From: Clostridiaceae bacterium Marseille-Q4149
GTDB taxonomy: Bacteria; Bacillota; Clostridia; Oscillospirales; Oscillospiraceae
DNA length: 64,000 nucleotides
Direction of reading: 5' to 3'
Assembly (NCBI GenBank): GCA_018228685.1
Contig: CP073691.1
Location: 1,798,001 to 1,862,000, forward strand
Below the pieces are notes generated by a model that was not told the origin of the DNA, made no database searches, and saw only the letters and a program-made list of their open reading frames with translations. The first letter of the stretch is position 1; each line of letters begins with the position of its first letter. Of the stretch, positions 60,096-64,000 are shown piece after piece. The translations under genes were made by a program, and so were the position numbers.

Positions 60096-61046
60096 ATGGG
60101 ATATTTTTCAGAAATGGCGCTGAATAAGCAGGAGGAGCTCGGACTTCCCGCAGAACAGGTATCGGCTGGAAACGCCTTTGAGGATGAGGAAACTTTTGAC
60201 GAGCTGCCGGTGCCGTCGGCCAGCCGTTCAGCGGCTTCCCCTACCGTGGAAACGCCGCCATCGCCCGCATTTGATGCAGACGATGAGGCCGAGGAATTGG
60301 AAGACATGAACGGAGACAATGCTTCCGAGGCAGCGGACACGGATGGGGATGATGCCGGTAAAGAGCAGGAGGCGCCCGCCAAGGCCGATGCAGCCACCGA
60401 TGCGGACGAGGAAAAACGCCGTGCCGAGCATGAGGCGGCTGAAGCCAAGCGTAAAGCAGAATGGGAAGCCCGGCAGGCTGAAAAGAAAAAGGCCGAGCAG
60501 GAGCAGCTGGAGCGTCTGGCCGCGATGAGCGACGACGAGGTGGTGAACGCCTCCATGCAGCGGGTCAGCGCAGATACAGAAAAACTGACCCGGCGCAACA
60601 TGAAGGAGTGTGTGGCAGAATTTATCCAAACCAAGTGCCTGGAGGATATTACTTTCGCACGCCTCACCATGCACCCGCGCAAGTCAATGATCCACTGTTT
60701 CCAGTACATCAGCCGCAAGGCGTGGGACTACATTCAGGATGAACTCAAAGCAAGCGGCATTCAGCCAGGTCCGGGCAGCCAAGGGTATGGCTGTGATGTT
60801 CCGGACGATTTGTGCTACCAGTGGGCAGAGGATTATTTCCGCGACCCAGACGCCAAAGAGGATCATAAGGAAGAAGAAAAGTTTGTACCGAACCCCTACT
60901 ATGGAAAAGATTTCGCCAGAACCACCAAAAAGAAGCAGAAGGAAAAGAAAAAGGCAGAAGCCAAACCGAAGCCTGTGCAGAAGGAAAAGCCTGCCAACGA
61001 TGGTCAGCTGTCGCTGCTGGATCTCGGCATGACAAAGGCAGGTTAA
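60096..61046 (+). CDS. PcfK-like protein
   Basis: 316 residues. The first ~150 are acidic and then charged coiled coil (EEKRRAEHEAAEAKRKAEWE). The PcfK-like domain is ~160-260: ECVAEFIQTKCLEDITFARL, HPRKSMIHCFQYISRKAWDY, VPDDLCYQWAEDYFRDPD. The tail is very basic (KKKQKEKKKAEAKPKP) and ends DGQLSLLDLGM, which resembles a sliding-clamp-binding peptide (QLSLLDL). PcfK was named from a conjugative plasmid operon; its molecular role is not known to me. The clamp-binding idea is inference. Confidence 0.72.
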   Translation: MGYFSEMALNKQEELGLPAEQVSAGNAFEDEETFDELPVPSASRSAASPTVETPPSPAFDADDEAEELEDMNGDNASEAADTDGDDAGKEQEAPAKADAATDADEEKRRAEHEAAEAKRKAEWEARQAEKKKAEQEQLERLAAMSDDEVVNASMQRVSADTEKLTRRNMKECVAEFIQTKCLEDITFARLTMHPRKSMIHCFQYISRKAWDYIQDELKASGIQPGPGSQGYGCDVPDDLCYQWAEDYFRDPDAKEDHKEEEKFVPNPYYGKDFARTTKKKQKEKKKAEAKPKPVQKEKPANDGQLSLLDLGMTKAG

Positions 61047-61057
61047 GGGGGTGCAGC

Positions 61058-61603
61058 ATGATTGCATATAAAGGATTTCTTCCCGGCCTGATTTGCAGAG
61101 GTTACCAGTTCAGGATGGGACTCAATGTAACGGAAAAGGCCAACTGCGCTCATAATGGCTTTCACTGTGCTGAGGATCCGCTGGATTGCTTGCGCTATTA
61201 CGGAGATATAAACCACGCAGAATACTATATTGTCGATGCTGGCGGAGACATTGACGAAGATGGTGTCGATTCCAAAATTTCCTGTACAGAGTTGACAATT
61301 TTGAAACGGCTGACAAAAAAAGAACTCTTCCTCCATGGCCTTGCTTTTATGGCAGACCACCCGAAGCGGAAGTGGAACAGCAATATAAAGGCGGACAAAG
61401 CTGAAGCGTGGAATGGCTATGCAGCGGTGCGCGGCGCCGACCCTATTGCAAAAGGGACTCGGAACGGAGATGTACTTGCGTTTGCAAAAGAGGACGGCAC
61501 TACCGGCGGCATCCAGCAGATCGTGGTGGCGGAGATCGACGGGAAAACGCTCCAACCAGGAATTTGGTATGGAGTGGAGCTTGAAAAAAGGATGGTGAAC
61601 TAA
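61058..61603 (+). CDS. Protein of the GFHxCExPLD type, unknown function
   Basis: 181 residues. N-terminal part: MIAYKGFLPGLICRGYQFRM, then HNGFHCAEDPLDCLRYYGDI, AEYYIVDAGGDID and SKISCTELTILKRL. Small phage and mobile-element proteins with this GFH-x-C-x-x-P-LD pattern are common; I associate the pattern with a DUF but cannot name it with certainty. C-terminal beta-rich part (TTGGIQQIVVAEIDGKTLQP). 11 bases after the PcfK-like gene. Confidence 0.65.
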   Translation: MIAYKGFLPGLICRGYQFRMGLNVTEKANCAHNGFHCAEDPLDCLRYYGDINHAEYYIVDAGGDIDEDGVDSKISCTELTILKRLTKKELFLHGLAFMADHPKRKWNSNIKADKAEAWNGYAAVRGADPIAKGTRNGDVLAFAKEDGTTGGIQQIVVAEIDGKTLQPGIWYGVELEKRMVN

Positions 61604-61604
61604 A

Positions 61605-61883
61605 TTGAAGAAATCTGCACTTCTGGCAATGCCGAAATTGACGGCAACGCCGGAGATGAAACAGGCAGCAATAGCAGATGAGCCGAAACAGCATGAAAAC
61701 CCCTATGGCTATCGCTATCTATGCCTGTCTGTGGAAAAAAGGCCCCTATTAAACGATACCACCGCACAGATGCGGCGAACTTCTGATGGATGGACTCTGA
61801 CGGCTCATGGTCTTATCCGTTATGAAGATGGAACGATTGAGTGGAATTACTCTACTGGAGGCAGATGGAGCGAATCAAAGTGA
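61605..61883 (+). CDS. Small protein of unknown function (TTG start)
   Basis: 92 residues from a TTG one base after the previous stop, with AAGGATGG upstream. C-terminal half looks like a small beta structure (SDGWTLTAHGLIRYEDGTIE). An ATG at 61629 is the alternative. Not recognised. Confidence 0.55.
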   Translation: MKKSALLAMPKLTATPEMKQAAIADEPKQHENPYGYRYLCLSVEKRPLLNDTTAQMRRTSDGWTLTAHGLIRYEDGTIEWNYSTGGRWSESK

Positions 61884-61896
61884 GGAGGGAGCGAAG

Positions 61897-64000
61897 ATGA
61901 ATAACGAATTTCTGCCAGCCTACAAGGTATATCAACAGGCCATTGATCTTGAACTGTACTATGCGTTTGTAGATCTTGTCGTACACACCTCTCAAGAAGA
62001 AAAAGCCTGGGAGATCTATCGAAATATTGTGGACACGCAAATCTGGCAACAAAAGGAAGAAGAACAGAATTATTTTGAAGCCTATAACCTCCGTTACCCC
62101 GGCGAGGTCCTGGAACGGTTTGAAGAGAAGCTGGGAAAAGATGTCCGCATTATTCGTGCGTTGGCGCTGGCGCTGGGGAAAACCCGTGCGCTTCAGTCAG
62201 ACAATATGTTTGTTGGAAATCAGCGCGGCAGTTTTCTCCAGATGGTCCGTCGGACTTCCAATGGAGATGTGTACCTGCAAGGGGCTCTTTATCTGTTGGA
62301 AACAGATATGCCCCGCCGACACGCCCTGCTGGATGAACTGGCTGCCACAGAATATGCCAAGACCGAGGATGCCTTGTTTGTCCTGTCTCTGTTCGATGAC
62401 CAGGAGGAAGGGTACCGCACTATGCACAGCCAGCTTCTCCGATTGCTGGGGAATGAACGCACGCTTTCCCTGCCTGAAAACTGCGGCGTGCTGGAATGGC
62501 TGGTCCAGCATTATGCTCCGTATATCAAGTCGTATCGCGGAAAGCCAGATCTTGTTTTGCGAACACTGACGAAGTTTTTCAGAATGAACATGAAACCGGA
62601 CAGCCGGGAGTTTTCAATCCTGACAGACGCCGGCTACAGCGGTCAGGAAATTATACTGACCAATTCCCTTTGTGTGTGGGCAGACAGAATCCGGGACAGG
62701 ATCTCCTGGAACGGGACCACCGCAGAAAAAATCGCATCGGCGTGCTGCCAAATGCTCTTAAACCAATCGGATGGACTGTCGGAAGGGCTCTATGCCTATG
62801 TTGGATGGTTGTTTGGCCGCTATGAAAAGTTTGCTGTCCAGTACAATGGGTATCCAAATCTCTGGGAGGCGGTCAAAAAAGAACTCACACCATCCGCACC
62901 GCAGACAATAATCTGGATGCTGAAAACCATCAAAAAGGAATTCCCGTATCGCTTTGACGCCTTTGACCCCCAGTACAATATTCTGGCAAAAGAAGTGCCG
63001 CAAGGCGATTACTGGGAACTGTTTACAGATCAGATGCTCTGCTCTTGTGGAAAAACGCCAATCGTTCAATGGCTGGCGAGATACCGGGAATTAACGGGCG
63101 TCGATTACTGTGATGGCTTTCAGGAATGGCACCGTTCCTCCGATAGAGCTTTTGCCCTGCTGGTAGAGAGAAAAGAAATCCGGCTGTGGCAGTTTTTTGA
63201 ACAGCATCAGGGAGACGGCCCCTCTGCGCAGCCGATGAAACTGCTCTTGGGGTATGCCATGAATATCTCCAGCTGGCAGGGCTTCCGTTTTGTACGGCGT
63301 CTGCTGCAGAAATACACCCCAGTGCAGCTCCAGAAGTTTTTTGGGGAGCGGTTTTTCTTTCATGAACTTTTTGTAAGGGGTAATCGGTACAGCAGCAGAG
63401 ACTATGAGTTTTTTATCAAACGCTCTTTCCTGACAGAAGAGCAGCATCGGCAGCTCTTTGAATGGATCGAGGCTTCTTTTTTCCAAATGGAGCCGAAATG
63501 CTATCAAGAGTTTATCTGGTGCGCTTTACAAGATTCGGATGTGCAGCGGCTATACGACAGGCGGCTGCTTGCGTCCGTTTTGCGAAGCCTTTTATCCAGC
63601 GGGAAGTACACAGGTGGCCGTGCGGACCATCTAAAGGAAAAATTCTACAGTAAGGAAGAGCTGGAAGCCGATCAAAAAGCCGACGCTGAAAAAGCGGAAC
63701 GGGAGGAACGCCTTCGCCGGGAGCAGGAGCACCAGAAGAAATGCGAACGGTTGGAGCAGACCTATGACGGTACGATGTCTTCTCTAAAAGAGTTTACAAA
63801 AAGTTTCTATTACGATAGGGATGTGAAAGAAGCCCTGGATATGGTGTACGAAAAACTGCGGGAACAGCCTGCAGGCTGTGCGGCGGCATTTGAAGCGGAC
63901 GAATTAGAACACTTCTTCAAACTGTGCGGTGATTTGGCACGAAACAATCCAGGAGAAGAGCAGAAAATTTTGAATATGGCGAGAACAATGATGGGAGGTC
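61897..64000 (+). CDS. Large helical protein of unknown function (3' end outside window)
   Basis: From the ATG at 61897 (GAGGAGGG upstream) the frame stays open for 701 codons to the end of the window. Start: MNNEFLPAYKVYQQAIDLEL. Composition is helical with many aromatic residues and no hydrophobic membrane segment. A charged coiled coil follows at about 590-625 (EADQKADAEKAEREERLRRE), then a last helical part. The repeated helical-hairpin feel (for example LYAYVGWLFGRYEKFAVQYN, WLARYRELTG) could be a solenoid. No catalytic motif recognised. It is the largest gene of the operon and its role is unknown. Confidence 0.75.
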   Translation, partial: MNNEFLPAYKVYQQAIDLELYYAFVDLVVHTSQEEKAWEIYRNIVDTQIWQQKEEEQNYFEAYNLRYPGEVLERFEEKLGKDVRIIRALALALGKTRALQSDNMFVGNQRGSFLQMVRRTSNGDVYLQGALYLLETDMPRRHALLDELAATEYAKTEDALFVLSLFDDQEEGYRTMHSQLLRLLGNERTLSLPENCGVLEWLVQHYAPYIKSYRGKPDLVLRTLTKFFRMNMKPDSREFSILTDAGYSGQEIILTNSLCVWADRIRDRISWNGTTAEKIASACCQMLLNQSDGLSEGLYAYVGWLFGRYEKFAVQYNGYPNLWEAVKKELTPSAPQTIIWMLKTIKKEFPYRFDAFDPQYNILAKEVPQGDYWELFTDQMLCSCGKTPIVQWLARYRELTGVDYCDGFQEWHRSSDRAFALLVERKEIRLWQFFEQHQGDGPSAQPMKLLLGYAMNISSWQGFRFVRRLLQKYTPVQLQKFFGERFFFHELFVRGNRYSSRDYEFFIKRSFLTEEQHRQLFEWIEASFFQMEPKCYQEFIWCALQDSDVQRLYDRRLLASVLRSLLSSGKYTGGRADHLKEKFYSKEELEADQKADAEKAEREERLRREQEHQKKCERLEQTYDGTMSSLKEFTKSFYYDRDVKEALDMVYEKLREQPAGCAAAFEADELEHFFKLCGDLARNNPGEEQKILNMARTMMGG

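Larger units (their letters stand above)
50897..64000. mobile_element. Integrative (probably conjugative) element, left part
   Basis: From the lysS stop on, GC drops and the genes change to mobile-element types: Tn916-type integrase and excisionase (minus strand), then a plus-strand operon with YqaJ exonuclease, RecD-like helicase, candidate annealing protein, primase, PcfK-like protein and several unknowns. The right end, relaxase and conjugation genes would lie beyond base 64000. Whether it is conjugative cannot be decided here. Confidence 0.8.

Overview
The window is a GC-rich chromosomal segment of an anaerobic, low-redox-potential fermenter of the Clostridia. The gene set points to the Oscillospiraceae: a trimeric [FeFe]-hydrogenase, a ferredoxin-linked 2-oxoacid oxidoreductase, the MurT/GatD lipid II amidation pair, GlpP, MtaB, PepF and MreB. 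This family assignment is inferred from gene content and base composition, not from a database search.

Region 1 (1-7.6 kb): the 3' end of a small membrane protein gene, a cluster of palindromic repeats, and a minus-strand NAD(P)-linked hydrogenase operon (HydC-HydB-HydA order of transcription) with its own promoter and dyad. Next to it lies a decayed exopolysaccharide locus: C-terminal stubs of a sugar transferase, a Wzz-type chain-length protein and a CpsD tyrosine kinase, followed by an intact O-antigen ligase/polymerase-like membrane protein.

Region 2 (7.6-24.2 kb): a flavin-reductase stub, RlmA, two paralogous lipoproteins, a MATE exporter and a cysteine desulfurase, all on the minus strand. 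A remarkable face-to-face promoter pair separates them from MtaB and an HD nucleotidase on the plus strand. Then comes a minus-strand cluster (aminotransferase, P-loop ATPase, and the delta, alpha, beta and gamma subunits of a 2-oxoacid:ferredoxin oxidoreductase), which looks like an amino-acid fermentation unit whose reduced ferredoxin could feed the hydrogenase. PepF, a holin-like protein and tRNA-Ala(GGC) close the region.

Region 3 (24.5-31.0 kb): an accessory island with TetR, a membrane protein, a GNAT-YoaP protein, a kinase-like protein, YolD, a protein with an HExxH motif, a Y-family DNA polymerase and a cupin gene cut off by a repeat sequence.

Region 4 (31-50.9 kb): housekeeping core. 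It holds infC-rpmI-rplT behind an attenuator leader, GlpP, two membrane proteins, a 25-residue protein gene with complete signals, a metallophosphoesterase, MnmG, a cyclase-family hydrolase, MurT and a GatD lacking the expected catalytic Cys and His, RecD2, ComF, MreB, FtsE-FtsX-M23 peptidase, GreA and LysS.

Region 5 (50.9-64 kb, continuing past the window): an integrative element at the 3' end of lysS. It carries a Tn916-type integrase and excisionase on the minus strand, then a leader with an internal terminator and a plus-strand recombination/replication operon: YqaJ exonuclease, RecD-like helicase, a candidate single-strand annealing protein, a CHC2-zinc primase, a PcfK-like protein, small unknown proteins and a very long unknown helical protein that is still open at base 64000.
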